A stretch of 34,961 nucleotides of DNA from Halobacteriales archaeon QS_1_68_20 (GCA_003021085.1 PXRE01000022.1:1-34961); one strand, 5' to 3'. Shown: positions 1-8,303, counted from the stretch's first letter. Notes: generated by a model not told the origin, from the letters alone. A program made the numbers and translations.

Positions 1-766
1 ACAGTTCGTCGGCGGTGTACAGTTCGCCACGGCTGATCGTGGCGCTGTCGTCGACCTCGTACCCCATCTCCTCGGCCAGGTCGATGACGGTCCGGCGGGT
101 GATGCCGTCGAGGATGCTCTCGGAGAGGCCGGGCGTGTAGATGGTCCCGTCGCGCACGAGAAACAGGTTCTCGCCGGGCCCCTCGGCGACGTTGCCATCC
201 TTGTTGAGGACGATGGCCTCGACGTAGCCGTTGTCCTTGGCCTCCTCGGTCGCAAGCAGGCTGTTGACGTACGGGCCGGTCGTCTTCGCGTTGGTCGGGA
301 TCTGGCTGGACGCGTGTTTGCGCCACGAGGAGACCATGACGTCGACACCGTTCTCCAGGGCCTCCTCCCCGAGGTACGCGCCCCACGGCCAGACGCCGAT
401 GGCGGTCTTCGTCGGGCAGTCACCCGGGCTGACGCCCAGGCTGTGGTACCCGTAGAAGGAGATGGGGCGGATGTAACAGGAGTCCAGGCCGTTGCGCCGG
501 ATCAGTTCGACGGTGGCCTCGGTCAGTTCCTCGGGGTCGTGACCGATGTCGAGGCCGTAGGGCTTCGCGGAGTTGTAGAGCCGTTCGAGGTGCTCGTCCC
601 ACCGGAAGATGGCCGGCCCCCGCTCCGTGTCGTAACAGCGGACCCCCTCGAACACGCCCGACCCGTAGTGCAGCGCGTGGGTCAGGACGTGTACCTGGGC
701 GTCCTCCCAGTCCACGAACTCCCCGTCCATCCAGATCGTGTCGACGTCCATGTCCTCGAAGGCCAT
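1..766 (-). CDS. ilvE: Branched-chain amino acid aminotransferase (3' end beyond window)
   Basis: PLP-dependent fold-type IV aminotransferase that makes or degrades Leu, Ile and Val using glutamate/2-oxoglutarate. Translation from the ATG at 766 begins MAFEDMDVDTIWMDGEFVDW and continues with family landmarks: HALHYGSGVFEGVRCY near residues 30-45, IRPISFYGY near 98-106, the catalytic-lysine context NAKTTGPYVNSLLATEEA near 160, and the cofactor-phosphate segment EGPGENLFLVRDG near 193. The frame stays open to base 2, so about 255 residues are seen of a usual length near 300-310; the C-terminus lies outside the window. The start fits family alignments because the first motif follows at the normal distance. 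It is transcribed away from the interrupted isomerase-like gene upstream on the same strand. Confidence 0.95.
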   Translation of the reverse strand, partial: MAFEDMDVDTIWMDGEFVDWEDAQVHVLTHALHYGSGVFEGVRCYDTERGPAIFRWDEHLERLYNSAKPYGLDIGHDPEELTEATVELIRRNGLDSCYIRPISFYGYHSLGVSPGDCPTKTAIGVWPWGAYLGEEALENGVDVMVSSWRKHASSQIPTNAKTTGPYVNSLLATEEAKDNGYVEAIVLNKDGNVAEGPGENLFLVRDGTIYTPGLSESILDGITRRTVIDLAEEMGYEVDDSATISRGELYTADEL

Positions 767-841
767 GTGCGAGCAATCAGGTGCCTCCCTATTAGGTGTG
801 GTTGTCTCGGTACCGGGCGCCGTGGCGGCCCGCGGTCTCGG

Positions 842-1509
842 TCACCTGCCGTCGGCGAGCAGTGCGTCGAACGCCCGCTTGCTCTCGGCGGCGTACCGGA
901 GGTCGAACCCGAACAGCTCGTGCGTGCAGGTCCCGGTCCAGCCGGTCTCGGCGATGGCGTCGGCCAGCGCGCCGAAGTCGACGCGGCCCAGCCCCACGGG
1001 GAGGTGCTCGTCGTCGTCGCTCCGGCGGGTGTGGTTGAGGTGGACGTGCGAGACGCGGTCGCCGTGCTTCCGGAGGAACTCGGCCTGCCACGCCCCGTCG
1101 TGGCCCGTCGCGCGGGCGTGGCCGGTGTCCAGACACATCGCGGCATCGGTGCATTCGCGGACCAACTCGTCGTCCCACTCCTCGGCGAGCACTCGCGAAT
1201 CGGCGTGGAAGACCGCCGTCTCGACGCCGGCCGCCGCAGCGGCGTCGAGCGCGGCCTCCAACTCGCGGCACGCGCCCTCCCTGGCGTGGTCGTAGGGCGA
1301 CCCCGGATCGACCCGGTAGGCAGGTGCGCCAGGAGGTCCAGCCCGTGCTCGTCGGCGGTCTCGCGGACGGTCGCGGCGTCCAGACGGTCGCGCCGGTAGA
1401 CGTTCTCCATGTTCAACTCGAGGAAGTCGAACCCGTGTTCGGCGGCGAACGCGGCGGCCTCCTCGAACGTCGTCGTCGGGTCGGCCATGTGGCCCTGGCG
1501 GAGGTCCAT
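842..1509 (-). pseudogene. Sugar phosphate isomerase/epimerase-like TIM-barrel protein, interrupted by one frameshift
   Basis: The N-terminal part (from ATG 1509, MDLRQGHMADPTTTFEEAAA, then EHGFDFLELNMENVYR) is the opening strand pattern of the xylose isomerase-like/AP endonuclease 2 superfamily. The C-terminal part lies one frame away from about 1325 down to the TGA at 842 and contains CLDTGHARATGHDG, VSHVHLNH and the glutamate-bearing TCTHELFGFD, which match the metal-binding beta strands of this fold. The join is at about 1319-1325, where restoring one base between CTGCC and TACCGG gives a continuous protein of about 222 residues. An alternative ATG exists at 1488. The substrate cannot be told from sequence. 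The break may be a sequencing error, since everything on both sides looks conserved. Confidence 0.75.
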
Positions 1510-1539
1510 GGCCGGGATCCGGTGCCGGGGCCCGAAAAG

Positions 1540-2244
1540 CTACAGGTGTTCGACCAGCCGGTGGCCCTCGACGTACGGGAGGTCGTGACGCTCGGCGTAC
1601 GCCCGGGCGTCGGTCGGCGAGCGGGCGCCGCCGGTCTCGTCGTCGAGCATCTCGCAGCCGGCGACCGCCGGCTCGCGGCCGGCCGCCAGCGCTAACGCCA
1701 CCCCGAGTTCCGTGTGGCCGTGGCGCTCGTCGAGCAGGCCGGGCGCGGCCCGCAGCAGGTGGACGTGACCGGGCGCGCGGAACTCGGCGGCGAAGTCGGT
1801 CCCGTCGGGGTCGGCCGCCGCGGCGGCCAGTTCGGTCACGGTGCGCGCGCGGTCCTCGTCGGTGATGCCGGTGAACGTCTCGCGGTGGTTGACCGTCAGC
1901 GAGAAGGAGGGGCGGGCGTCGTAGCCGACGTCCTCGAAGTCCGCGGCCGGGTGGTCCAGTTCCTCGTGGAGGTACGGCAACTCGAAGGCCGTCGCCACCT
2001 CGTCGGAGAACGCGACGAACAGCAGGCCGCCGCCGTCGTTTCGGAGTCGCGCGATGTCGGCAGGGGTGACGGCGTCGGCCGGGTACACCAGGTCCGTCTC
2101 GCCCTCGCGGTCGGCGGCGTCGTGGACCAGCACGGGGCCGCCCCGGCGGAACGCCGCCACGGCGGCCGCCACGTCGCCCGGCAGGTCCTCGGCTCCCGCG
2201 CCGTCGGTCGCCTCCGCGGCGTCGGCGTCCGTCGTCGGGCTCAT
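1540..2244 (-). CDS. ribB: 3,4-dihydroxy-2-butanone 4-phosphate synthase
   Basis: Converts ribulose 5-phosphate to the four-carbon precursor of riboflavin plus formate. The 234-residue protein starts [20 protein letters not shown], an acidic haloarchaeal leader, and then shows the acidic metal/substrate loop [17 protein letters not shown] near residue 45, [20 protein letters not shown] near 125, and the histidine motif [12 protein letters not shown] near 180; these are the standard RibB signatures. Its ATG overlaps the stop codon of the upstream riboflavin kinase gene (ATGA, bases 2241-2244), so the two are translationally coupled and form a two-gene riboflavin/FMN operon. The same frame stays open upstream to about 2739, but that part is antisense-like low-complexity sequence inside the kinase gene and is not used here. 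Confidence 0.93.
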   Translation of the reverse strand: MSPTTDADAAEATDGAGAEDLPGDVAAAVAAFRRGGPVLVHDAADREGETDLVYPADAVTPADIARLRNDGGGLLFVAFSDEVATAFELPYLHEELDHPAADFEDVGYDARPSFSLTVNHRETFTGITDEDRARTVTELAAAAADPDGTDFAAEFRAPGHVHLLRAAPGLLDERHGHTELGVALALAAGREPAVAGCEMLDDETGGARSPTDARAYAERHDLPYVEGHRLVEHL

Positions 2245-2945
2245 GACTGGTCCTCGACGTAGACGGTGACGTGGTCGCCGTCGGCCAGCCCTAGTTCGTC
2301 GCGCAGTCTGTCCGGCGCGATGAGTTCTAGCTGGTCGGCGTCGTGGTGGGTCCGCTCGGGTTCGATGACGTGGGCACCCTCGTAGGTATCGCCCCCGGCG
2401 GTCGACAGCGACGCGGGATAGCAGACGGCGGGACCGTAGGTGCGGTCGTCGTCCTCCCAGCCGTCGATGGGGACCGGCGACAGCGAGTCCAGCGCCGACC
2501 GCCGGCGGACGCTCTCGTCGGTCAGTTCGACGTTCAGCGTCCCGGGGAACGGCTCGTAGTCCAGCCGTTCGCGGAACTGCTCCATGTAGCCCGGGAGGGT
2601 GATGTAGTGGCGACCCTCGCCCATGCCGCCGGTCACCGTGCCGGCCAGTTCGACGACGCCCGGCTGCTCGAACAGTCGCCGGTAGTCCTCGTACTCGCGG
2701 CGCAACGCCAGTTCGCCCGACTCGGTCACCCGGACCCACTGGCCGTCGTTGACGACTTCGCGCTCCAGCAGGCCGGCGTCGTCCAGCGTCTGTAGTCGCC
2801 GGGAGGCCGTCTGCGTCGAGGCGTCCAGTCGGTCCGCGAACGCGGAACAGGACACCTTCACCTCCCCGGAGAGACCGCCCTCCAGTGCGAGCAGTTTCAG
2901 GGCGGCGAGTTCGTCGTAGCCCACCGCGGTCGCCGTCGTTGCCAT
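2241..2945 (-). CDS. rbkR: CTP-dependent riboflavin kinase with N-terminal HTH (RbkR type)
   Basis: Bifunctional architecture: residues about 8-85 form a winged helix-turn-helix ([11 protein letters not shown], then SADRL-type helix and [20 protein letters not shown]), and residues about 95-234 form the archaeal riboflavin kinase, which makes FMN from riboflavin with CTP. Kinase landmarks are [19 protein letters not shown] and FPGTLNVEL, followed by an acidic C-terminal barrel ending [14 protein letters not shown]-kinase fusions of this kind are described in Archaea as RbkR, a riboflavin kinase that also represses riboflavin genes. The start at 2945 ([19 protein letters not shown]) is chosen over an in-frame start at 2978, which would sit inside the promoter. 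The gene is followed by overlapping ribB. A palindrome just upstream may be its own operator. Confidence 0.92.
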   Translation of the reverse strand: MATTATAVGYDELAALKLLALEGGLSGEVKVSCSAFADRLDASTQTASRRLQTLDDAGLLEREVVNDGQWVRVTESGELALRREYEDYRRLFEQPGVVELAGTVTGGMGEGRHYITLPGYMEQFRERLDYEPFPGTLNVELTDESVRRRSALDSLSPVPIDGWEDDDRTYGPAVCYPASLSTAGGDTYEGAHVIEPERTHHDADQLELIAPDRLRDELGLADGDHVTVYVEDQS

Positions 2946-2978
2946 ACCGCCAACTCGCCGCGGGGCCGTCATAAGCAT

Positions 2979-2990
2979 AACGAATCCGTT
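2979..2990 (-). promoter_or_regulatory. Candidate RbkR operator palindrome
   Basis: On the minus strand this reads AACGGATTCGTT, an inverted repeat with AACG/CGTT arms and a nearly symmetric centre, 34 bases before the rbkR start and inside the expected promoter. RbkR regulators are known to control riboflavin genes, including their own, in many Archaea. I see only one such site and do not recall the haloarchaeal consensus, so assignment is inference. Confidence 0.4.
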
Positions 2991-3078
2991 TACCTTCTCA
3001 GAAACGTGAGAGTGGGTGGGGCGAGCAGGACTGGATCACTCTCGAAGAGCGTGCCCTGGCGGATAAAGCCACGGGAAC

Positions 3079-3106
3079 GGGAAACGGGTTTCGGGAAACG
3101 GGTTTC
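3079..3106. repeat. Two tandem copies of a 14-base palindromic unit
   Basis: GGGAAACGGGTTTC is repeated exactly twice head to tail, and each unit contains the inverted pair GAAAC/GTTTC. It lies in the 294-base gap between the divergent rbkR and the decayed membrane gene. It could be a protein-binding site or replication-slippage product. Nothing else is recognised in that gap except a TATA-like TTTATTA at 3208-3214, about 26-32 bases before the ATG at 3240. Confidence 0.7.
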
Positions 3107-3239
3107 GGGAGAGACCGTCCACAGGCCGACCGGGCGGGCGACGAGAGATGCGGGGGGCACGGTGGAGACGGGAACGAAGAGGTCGGGGCCGGCGGGGGAT
3201 CGTCGAAGATTTATTACGGACGGACTGGAAGGCGGACCA

Positions 3240-4216
3240 ATGCCTGCGGGCCGGTACTTCAGGGCGCTGACGGTGTTCGACCTCATGGGGAACTTCTTCC
3301 CGGGGATCGTCCTCGTCACCGCGTTGCTGGTGACGTTGTCGTCGCCCCCATTCCCGTCGTCGCCGGGCGAGTACCTGCTGGCCGGCATCGCCGCGCTCTC
3401 GCTGGGCCACTTCGTCTAGGTCTACGCCTCCCAGGCCACGGGGAACCGCCAGACGTTGCTCAAGACGATGGACGCGGCGAGACGGCCGCCGGTCGAGGGC
3501 GACGATGACGACGACGAACCGGACGACCCCGGCCGGGTGGCGGCGGCCAGGGCGGCGGCCGGCGGGGTGCTGGCTCACTGCGGGTTCGCGTTCGGGATGC
3601 CCCTGCTGTGGTGGCAGGAGGACCGCGGCGAAGCGCTCGGGGACACCCTGCTCGCGAACCGGGTCTGGAAGCAGCTGTTCGACACCTACGACGTCGAGCG
3701 CGGGACGGACAACTACGGCGTGCTCTTCCACCTCGTGTCCAGCGAGGTCGAGGACATCGACGTCCCTCGCGGGCACCGCGGTTCCAGGCGATCCGGAACT
3801 TCCACCGGGGCATGTGGATCGTCTCCTGAGTCGTCTTCGTCGTCCTGTTCGCCGTCGCGGTCGTCGTCGAACTCGTCGGCGTCGGCGGCACGCTCGGTGG
3901 CACGACCGTCCAGCGACCGGCCGTGTTCGGGTACTGGGAGTCGACCCTCCAGTTGCTGGTCGCCGTCGGTGCCGCAACGGTCGGGTTCTGGTATCTCGCG
4001 GACGACTACGAGACGGAGTTCGTCGAGTACCTGTTCACCGACTACGTGGTGGCGACGACCGGGGACGGCCCGGACGTGGAAGTCACCGTGAACACCGGCG
4101 GCGCCCAGGCGAAATCCGAACCCACGGCTGGCGGAGACGGGCAGACGGGACGGGAACCTACGGCTAGCCGAGACGGGCAGACGGGGCGCGACCCCACGAC
4201 TGGTGGAGACGGATAG
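3240..4216 (+). pseudogene. Decayed gene for a multi-pass membrane protein with repeat tail
   Basis: A single protein can be followed through three disruptions. From ATG 3240 it reads MPAGRYFRALTVFDLMGNFF with two hydrophobic segments, then meets TAG at 3417-3419 where TGG (Trp) would restore the frame. It continues in the same frame (VYASQATGNRQTLLKTMDAA) through a soluble region with AFGMPLLWW and KQLFDTYDVERG, then shifts frame near 3768-3775 to give RFQAIRNFHRGMWIVS. A TGA at 3827-3829, again one base from TGG, is followed by two membrane segments (VVFVVLFAVAVVVELVG and LQLLVAVGAATVGFWYLA). The tail is made of 12-residue repeats. I do not recognise the family. Two Trp-to-stop transitions plus a frameshift argue for real decay, not a single read error. 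A leaderless TATA box sits at 3208-3214. Confidence 0.7.
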
Positions 4217-4250
4217 ACGGGACCGAACCCACGACTGGCGGAGACGGCGG
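4121..4250 (+). repeat. About 3.6 tandem copies of a 36-base repeat
   Basis: Units start at 4121, 4157, 4193 and about 4228 and share the core ACGG/ACGACTGG...GAGACGG.CAGACGGG. In frame the first copies encode PTAGGDGQTGRE-like 12-residue units, forming the hydrophilic tail of the decayed membrane protein. The third copy carries CAG to TAG (4214-4216) and a one-base deletion, so the fourth copy is out of frame. Such coding tandem repeats can expand and contract by slippage. Confidence 0.85.
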
Positions 4251-4290
4251 CTAGCTGGACCCAAGAACCGTCGGATAGGCAGAAGATGGC

Positions 4291-4577
4291 CTAGTCGTCG
4301 GCGGGAACCCGCGACCCCGACCCGGAACCGGCGCGGTGGTCCTGGATTTCCTCGACGTGCCAGGCGGTGTTGCGTTCGTTCTCGCTCTCCAGTCTGGCCT
4401 CGATTCGCTCGCCCTCGGCGAGATGACGGATCTTCCGCCGGAGTTGCTCGTCGTAGACCGCGTCGTCGGTCGGGACCGCGACCTGGAACCCCGCGCCGGG
4501 ACCGCGTTCCATTTTAGCCAGATGTGCCCGTCGGCTATCTCGGCCACGCGAAAGCTGGCGATCACGGTCCCGTTCAT
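4291..4577 (-). pseudogene. Small conserved-looking haloarchaeal protein, frameshifted at an A4 run
   Basis: From ATG 4577 the product starts MNGTVIASFRVAEIADGHIW, then loses frame at the AAAA run (plus-strand TTTT at 4512-4515). Adding one A joins it to MERGPGAGFQVAVPTDDAVY in the next frame, which runs to the stop at 4291 through an acidic helix (LRRKIRHLAEGERIEARLES) and ENERNTAWHVEEIQDH. The restored product would be about 95 residues with a beta-barrel-like N-terminus and charged tail. I do not recognise a named family. The short second half has its own ATG, so initiation inside the frame is possible, but the N-terminal half reads too well to be chance. A sequencing error in the homopolymer is the simplest cause. 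Confidence 0.6.
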
Positions 4578-4629
4578 GCGTCTCCCAGTGGCAGTGGCAA
4601 GGTAGTAAACGTTTCCCGTCAGTTCGCCG

Positions 4630-5607
4630 TCAGTCCCCCACGACGGGGTCCCGCGCCCAGAAGTCGCTGTCTTTCTGTAGCTTGGGAATCCAGGTCTCCT
4701 CTTCCTTCGCCAGCAACGCGACCCGGGAGGCCGGGACCTGCTTGAGCACGTCGTGTTCGGGCATGTGCTCCATGACTGCCTCGGCGAACGCGACGACGTC
4801 CTCGTGGTCGGGCATCGTCGAGCGGTCCAGTCGGCCCCGGGAGTGGCCGACGTGCATGTACGCCTTCAGTTCCACGAAGTCGGGGTCGGCCCGTCGGTAG
4901 AACGAGGCGAACCAGTCGGGGTCGGACATGTTCCAGCCGTCCATGCAGGTCGTCCGGAGGACGGTGCGGGTCTCGTCTTTCTCGTGGAGGACGTCCATCG
5001 TGTCGACCAGCCGCTGCCAGGCGTCGTCGTCGACGGCCCGCACCACGTCGTCGAAGGTGGCCCGGTCGGCGGCGTCGACGGAGACGTACAGCTGGGTCGG
5101 GTCACACTCCGCGAGCACCTCCGGTTTGGTGCCGTTGGAGACGAGGAAGGTGGTGACGTCCCGCTCGTGGAACTCCTCGATCAGTTCGGGGAGGTAGGGG
5201 TACAGCGTGGGTTCGCCGTCCAGCGAGATGGCGACGTGGCGCGGTTCCATCGCCTGCTCGAACACGTCCCGGGGCACCTCGTCGTTGCCGCCGAACCCGC
5301 TGAGGAGTTTGCGCTGGAGTTCGATCGAGGCCTCGGCGACGGCGGCGGGGTCGTCCCACTCGACGTCGCCCAGTTCGTAGGCGTGGCCCTCGTGGTCCCG
5401 CCAGCAGAAGACGCACCGCTCGTTGCACTTGACGACGGGCGTCATCTGGATGCAGCGGTGCGATTCGATGCCGTAGAAGATGTTCTTGTAACACTTGCCC
5501 TCCCCGCGCATCGCGTTCTTCGTCCACCCGCAGGTCTGGACCGCCGTGTGATTCTCGCTGTGGTAGTTCGGGTCGTCTACCTGTTTGGGGCCGTCCGAGT
5601 CGCTCAT
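4630..5607 (-). CDS. taw1: 4-demethylwyosine synthase (TYW1/Taw1)
   Basis: Radical SAM enzyme that condenses pyruvate carbons onto N1-methylguanosine 37 of tRNA-Phe to form 4-demethylwyosine, the tricyclic base of wyosine. The 325-residue protein has the radical SAM triad CNERCVFCW at Cys61, Cys65 and Cys68. It also has a second cysteine set at positions 26, 39 and 52, the spacing known for archaeal TYW1 and its extra iron-sulfur cluster. Further family marks are ISLDGEPTLYPYLPELIEEF, VSNGTKPE, and LKAYMHVGHSRGRL. Length is typical. The ATG at 5607 gives the usual acidic, short N-terminus. The gene stands alone between two interrupted genes. Confidence 0.95.
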   Translation of the reverse strand: MSDSDGPKQVDDPNYHSENHTAVQTCGWTKNAMRGEGKCYKNIFYGIESHRCIQMTPVVKCNERCVFCWRDHEGHAYELGDVEWDDPAAVAEASIELQRKLLSGFGGNDEVPRDVFEQAMEPRHVAISLDGEPTLYPYLPELIEEFHERDVTTFLVSNGTKPEVLAECDPTQLYVSVDAADRATFDDVVRAVDDDAWQRLVDTMDVLHEKDETRTVLRTTCMDGWNMSDPDWFASFYRRADPDFVELKAYMHVGHSRGRLDRSTMPDHEDVVAFAEAVMEHMPEHDVLKQVPASRVALLAKEEETWIPKLQKDSDFWARDPVVGD

Positions 5608-5766
5608 TAGGAGGTCGTTTGCCGGCCACGCTCAAACGTTCTTCCCTCCGGTGCGTCGGCGGCCCGCCGGGTCGAGCGACCGTACAGTGGTCCGGCCCGA
5701 CGAAACCGTCCCCGCCGCCGAGTAAGAACCGCATAGCTTTCCGCCCCGGCCCTGAGGAACGTCGCG

Positions 5767-7027
5767 ATGACGACGCCCGTCTCTCGGCGGACGCTCCTGG
5801 GCGGCGTCGCGGGCATCGCCGCCGGCCGGACGCTCCCCGCGACCGCGACGGCCGGCCAGACGGTGACGGTCCTGACGCGCAACCTCTACGCCGGCGTCGA
5901 CCTGTCGGCGCTGTTCGAGGCGTCCGCGCTGGCCGACGTGCGCCAGGTCGCCGGCCGGATGCTCGAGACCGTGCGTGCCCACCCGTACGCGGCCCGCATG
6001 GAGGCCGTCGCCGCGGAGATCGCGGCGACCCGTCCCGACGTGGTCGGCCTCCAGGAGGCCGCACTGTCCGGAGCCAGCGACCGGATGACTTCGAGGACGC
6101 CCCGGCGCCGAACGCCTCGACGGTGGAGGTCGAGCTCCTCGCGCTCCTGTCTTCGAAACTGGACGAACGGGGACTGGCGTACGAGGTGGCGGCCGAGACG
6201 ACCACCACCGACCTCGAAGCGCCGGCCGACGTCGACGGCGAGTCGGTCGACGTCAGACTGACCGACCGCACCGCCGTGCTCGTCCGCGACGGCGTCGAGA
6301 CCAGCGACGCCCGGACCGGCACCTTCGAGGCGGCGTTCACCCCCTCGCTGAGCGGGATTCCGGTTCCAATCACTCGGGGCTACTGCGTGGTGGACGCGGT
6401 CGTCGGCGACGCCGAAGTCACCGTCGCGACGACGCACCTCGAAGCGGCGTCCGCCGACCCACGCCGTCGCCAGGCCGAGGAGTTGCTGGAGGTCCTCCCG
6501 GACGGTCGACCCGTCTGCTCGCGGGCGACGTCAACAGCGGCCCCGGCGGGCCGACCGAGACCTACGACCTGCTGACGGCGTCGTTCGAGGACGCGTACGC
6601 GGTCCGGCGGCCAGGCGCGGACGGGTACACCTGCTGTCAGGCGACCGACCTCCGCAACGACCGCTCGTCGCTCTCCCGGCGCGTCGACGTCGTCCTCTCG
6701 CGCGGCGCGCGGCCGACCGCCGTCGAACGGGACGGGGCCAAACCGGAGGACCGTGTCGCCGCCGAGGTCGAGGGAGAGACGGGCAAAGTGTGGCCGTCCG
6801 ACCACGCGGGCGTGGCCGCGACGGTCGCGGCCACGGCGACGGGCGAACACCCGTCGACAGCTACGACGACGCGGAGGCCAACGGAGACGCCGACGGTGCT
6901 GGAATCGGCGGCGACCCCGACGGAAGACGAGGCGGGGTCGAACGTCCCGGGCACCGGATTCGGCCCCCTCGCGGCGCTGGTCGCGCTCGGCGGCGCGGCG
7001 CTCGCGCGGTACCGGCGCCGCGAATAG
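5767..7027 (+). pseudogene. Tat-exported endonuclease/exonuclease/phosphatase-family protein with C-terminal sorting-like tail; two frameshifts
   Basis: Start ATG 5767 gives a twin-arginine signal (SRRTLLGGVAGIAAG). The mature part opens with VTVLTRNLYAG and ATRPDVVGLQEA, the Asn and Glu motifs of the EEP (DNase I-like) superfamily. One base is missing near 6066, after which the protein continues as RSQRPDDFEDAPAPNAS through VATTHLEAASADPRRRQAEE. A second base is missing near 6505-6511, then LLAGDVNSGPGG and VWPSDHAGVAA supply the catalytic Asp-Asn and Asp-His motifs. The C-terminus is a Thr/Pro/Glu linker followed by GTGFGPLAALVALGGAALA and RYRRRE, which resembles the PGF-CTERM archaeosortase signal. 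All motifs survive, so both indels may be sequencing errors. The substrate (nucleic acid, phospholipid or inositol phosphate) is unclear. Confidence 0.75.
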
Positions 7028-7077
7028 GATCGCCAGCGGGAGGGGTAGCCCGAGGGAGGTGATCGCGTGGTGCGCGC

Positions 7078-7653
7078 CTACAGCACCACGACCGCGACCC
7101 CAGAGAGGATGACGACCCCCAGGATGTCCCCGACGTTCGTGACGACGGGGATGGTCGTGTCGTCGGGGTCCAGCCGCAGGCGGTATGAGACGTAGGTGGC
7201 CGAGACGCTCAGTGCGACCACCACCGCGGTCAACGAGAGGCCGCTGACGACGGTGATGGTCAACAGCGTCCCCATCTCCATCGGCGCGGCGACGAGGTGG
7301 CCGACGACCCAGGCCGCCAGGCCGAGCAGGACGAAGACCGTCACTGCCAGCGAGAAGACCGCGGCGACGTTCGTCCACAGGGTGCGCCCCCTGAGGTCGA
7401 ACGTGAGCGTCCCGAGGTGGAGCTGGGTCGACAGCCGGGCGCTGAGGATCGCACCGAGGTTCCCGCCCATCCCGATCATCACGGGGACGACGATCAGCAA
7501 CGTCGGATTGGCGAGGTAGGTCTCCTGCAGTTCCTCCAGCACGAACCCCGACCCCATCTCCAGGGCGCTCAGCGCGACCAGCAGGGGGAACATCGTGACG
7601 ACGATGCTCCGGACGGTCCAGGTGTCCGGCGACCCCGTCGAGAGGTCCGCCAT
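7078..7653 (-). CDS. MgtE/SLC41-type divalent cation transporter, single membrane domain (second of pair)
   Basis: A 191-residue integral membrane protein with about five helices and no CBS or MgtE N-terminal regulatory domains. The conserved signature VVPVMIGMGGNLGAILSARL and the C-terminal DPDDTTIPVVTNVGDILGV are the pore-lining motifs of the MgtE membrane domain, with the Asp in VGD expected near the Mg2+ site. It lies 14 bases after a second gene of the same architecture (7668-8246), and the two probably form a heterodimer equal to one full transporter or a two-repeat eukaryotic SLC41. Its start at 7653 (MADLSTGSPDTWTVRSIVV) leaves a short hydrophilic head. Mg2+ is the likely but unproven substrate. 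Confidence 0.85.
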   Translation of the reverse strand: MADLSTGSPDTWTVRSIVVTMFPLLVALSALEMGSGFVLEELQETYLANPTLLIVVPVMIGMGGNLGAILSARLSTQLHLGTLTFDLRGRTLWTNVAAVFSLAVTVFVLLGLAAWVVGHLVAAPMEMGTLLTITVVSGLSLTAVVVALSVSATYVSYRLRLDPDDTTIPVVTNVGDILGVVILSGVAVVVL

Positions 7654-7667
7654 TCAGCGACCCCCCC

Positions 7668-8246
7668 TCACAGTACCAGCCCCACGACGGCCACCGCCGC
7701 GTACAGGAAGACGACGCCGAACACGTCACCCAGGGTCGTCACGATGGGACCGACCAGGTTGTCGGGATCCAGGCCGCGCTTGAACGCCGCGAACACCAGC
7801 GCGAGCACCCCGACGATCAGGACGACGGACGTGAGCAACCCGGCGAGGAACGTGATGCCGACCAGTTCGGCCAGCGGCGCCGGCTGGCGACCCGGTAGCA
7901 CCGCGAGGACGGCCCACGCCAGGACGCCGACGATCACGGAGATGCCGATGCCGTTGACGAACGAGGCGACGACGGTGGCGACGAGGCGGCGGTCGTCGTC
8001 GAACCGGGGTTCGAGCAACCCCTGGTGGAGGCCGCTGGAGACGCGCGCGCCGAGGGCCCCGTACACGTTCCCCCGCGTCGCCAGGAACGCCGGCAGGAGC
8101 AACAGCAGGCCGGGGTACTCCCGGAAGTTGGCGCGCATGGCCTCCGAACCGAGGACGCCGCCGGCGAAGATGCCACCGGCCAGGCTGACCGCGAGCACGG
8201 GAATCGACTCCCGGTAGATCGCCCAGACGTCGCCCCAGTCGACCAT
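7668..8246 (-). CDS. MgtE/SLC41-type divalent cation transporter, single membrane domain (first of pair)
   Basis: 192 residues with the same layout as its downstream partner: an amphipathic head (MVDWGDVWAIYRESIPVLAV), the signature LLLLPAFLATRGNVYGALGA, and DPDNLVGPIVTTLGDVFGV before a final helix. The two proteins are paralogous but differ in the head and pore motifs (GGNLGA against RGNVYGA), as expected for asymmetric halves. The promoter is visible: TTTTTATG on the minus strand at about 8269-8276 lies 25-30 bases before the ATG at 8246. It is divergent from argS. Cytoplasmic sensor domains are missing, so gating must differ from bacterial MgtE. Confidence 0.86.
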   Translation of the reverse strand: MVDWGDVWAIYRESIPVLAVSLAGGIFAGGVLGSEAMRANFREYPGLLLLLPAFLATRGNVYGALGARVSSGLHQGLLEPRFDDDRRLVATVVASFVNGIGISVIVGVLAWAVLAVLPGRQPAPLAELVGITFLAGLLTSVVLIVGVLALVFAAFKRGLDPDNLVGPIVTTLGDVFGVVFLYAAVAVVGLVL

Positions 8247-8268
8247 GTCCGTACAGTCTCACCTCGGG

Positions 8269-8276
8269 CATAAAAA
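8269..8276 (-). promoter_or_regulatory. TATA-like box for the MgtE-type gene pair
   Basis: The minus strand reads TTTTTATG in an otherwise GC-rich spacer, 23-30 bases before the ATG at 8246, a spacing that predicts a leaderless or very short-leader transcript. Confidence 0.55.
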
Positions 8277-8297
8277 TCTGTGACGGTGGGAAACCCA

Positions 8298-8303
8298 TTT
8301 ATC
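8298..8303 (+). promoter_or_regulatory. TATA-like box for argS
   Basis: TTTATC lies 23-28 bases before the argS ATG at 8326, which matches haloarchaeal leaderless promoters. It is only about 20 bases from the opposite-facing box for the transporter pair, giving a compact divergent promoter. Confidence 0.6.

Noticed and set aside
2946..3388. Open frames on both strands upstream of rbkR
   Set aside because: They overlap the promoter and the tandem palindrome and have no coding character before the ATG at 3240.
3417..3829. Stop-codon readthrough or pyrrolysine at the TAG/TGA in the membrane gene
   Set aside because: Haloarchaea are not known to encode pyrrolysine, the second stop is TGA, and a frameshift lies between them. 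Decay is simpler.
4753..5610. Plus-strand open frame antisense to taw1
   Set aside because: No family features; taw1 on the other strand has full radical SAM and second-cluster cysteines.
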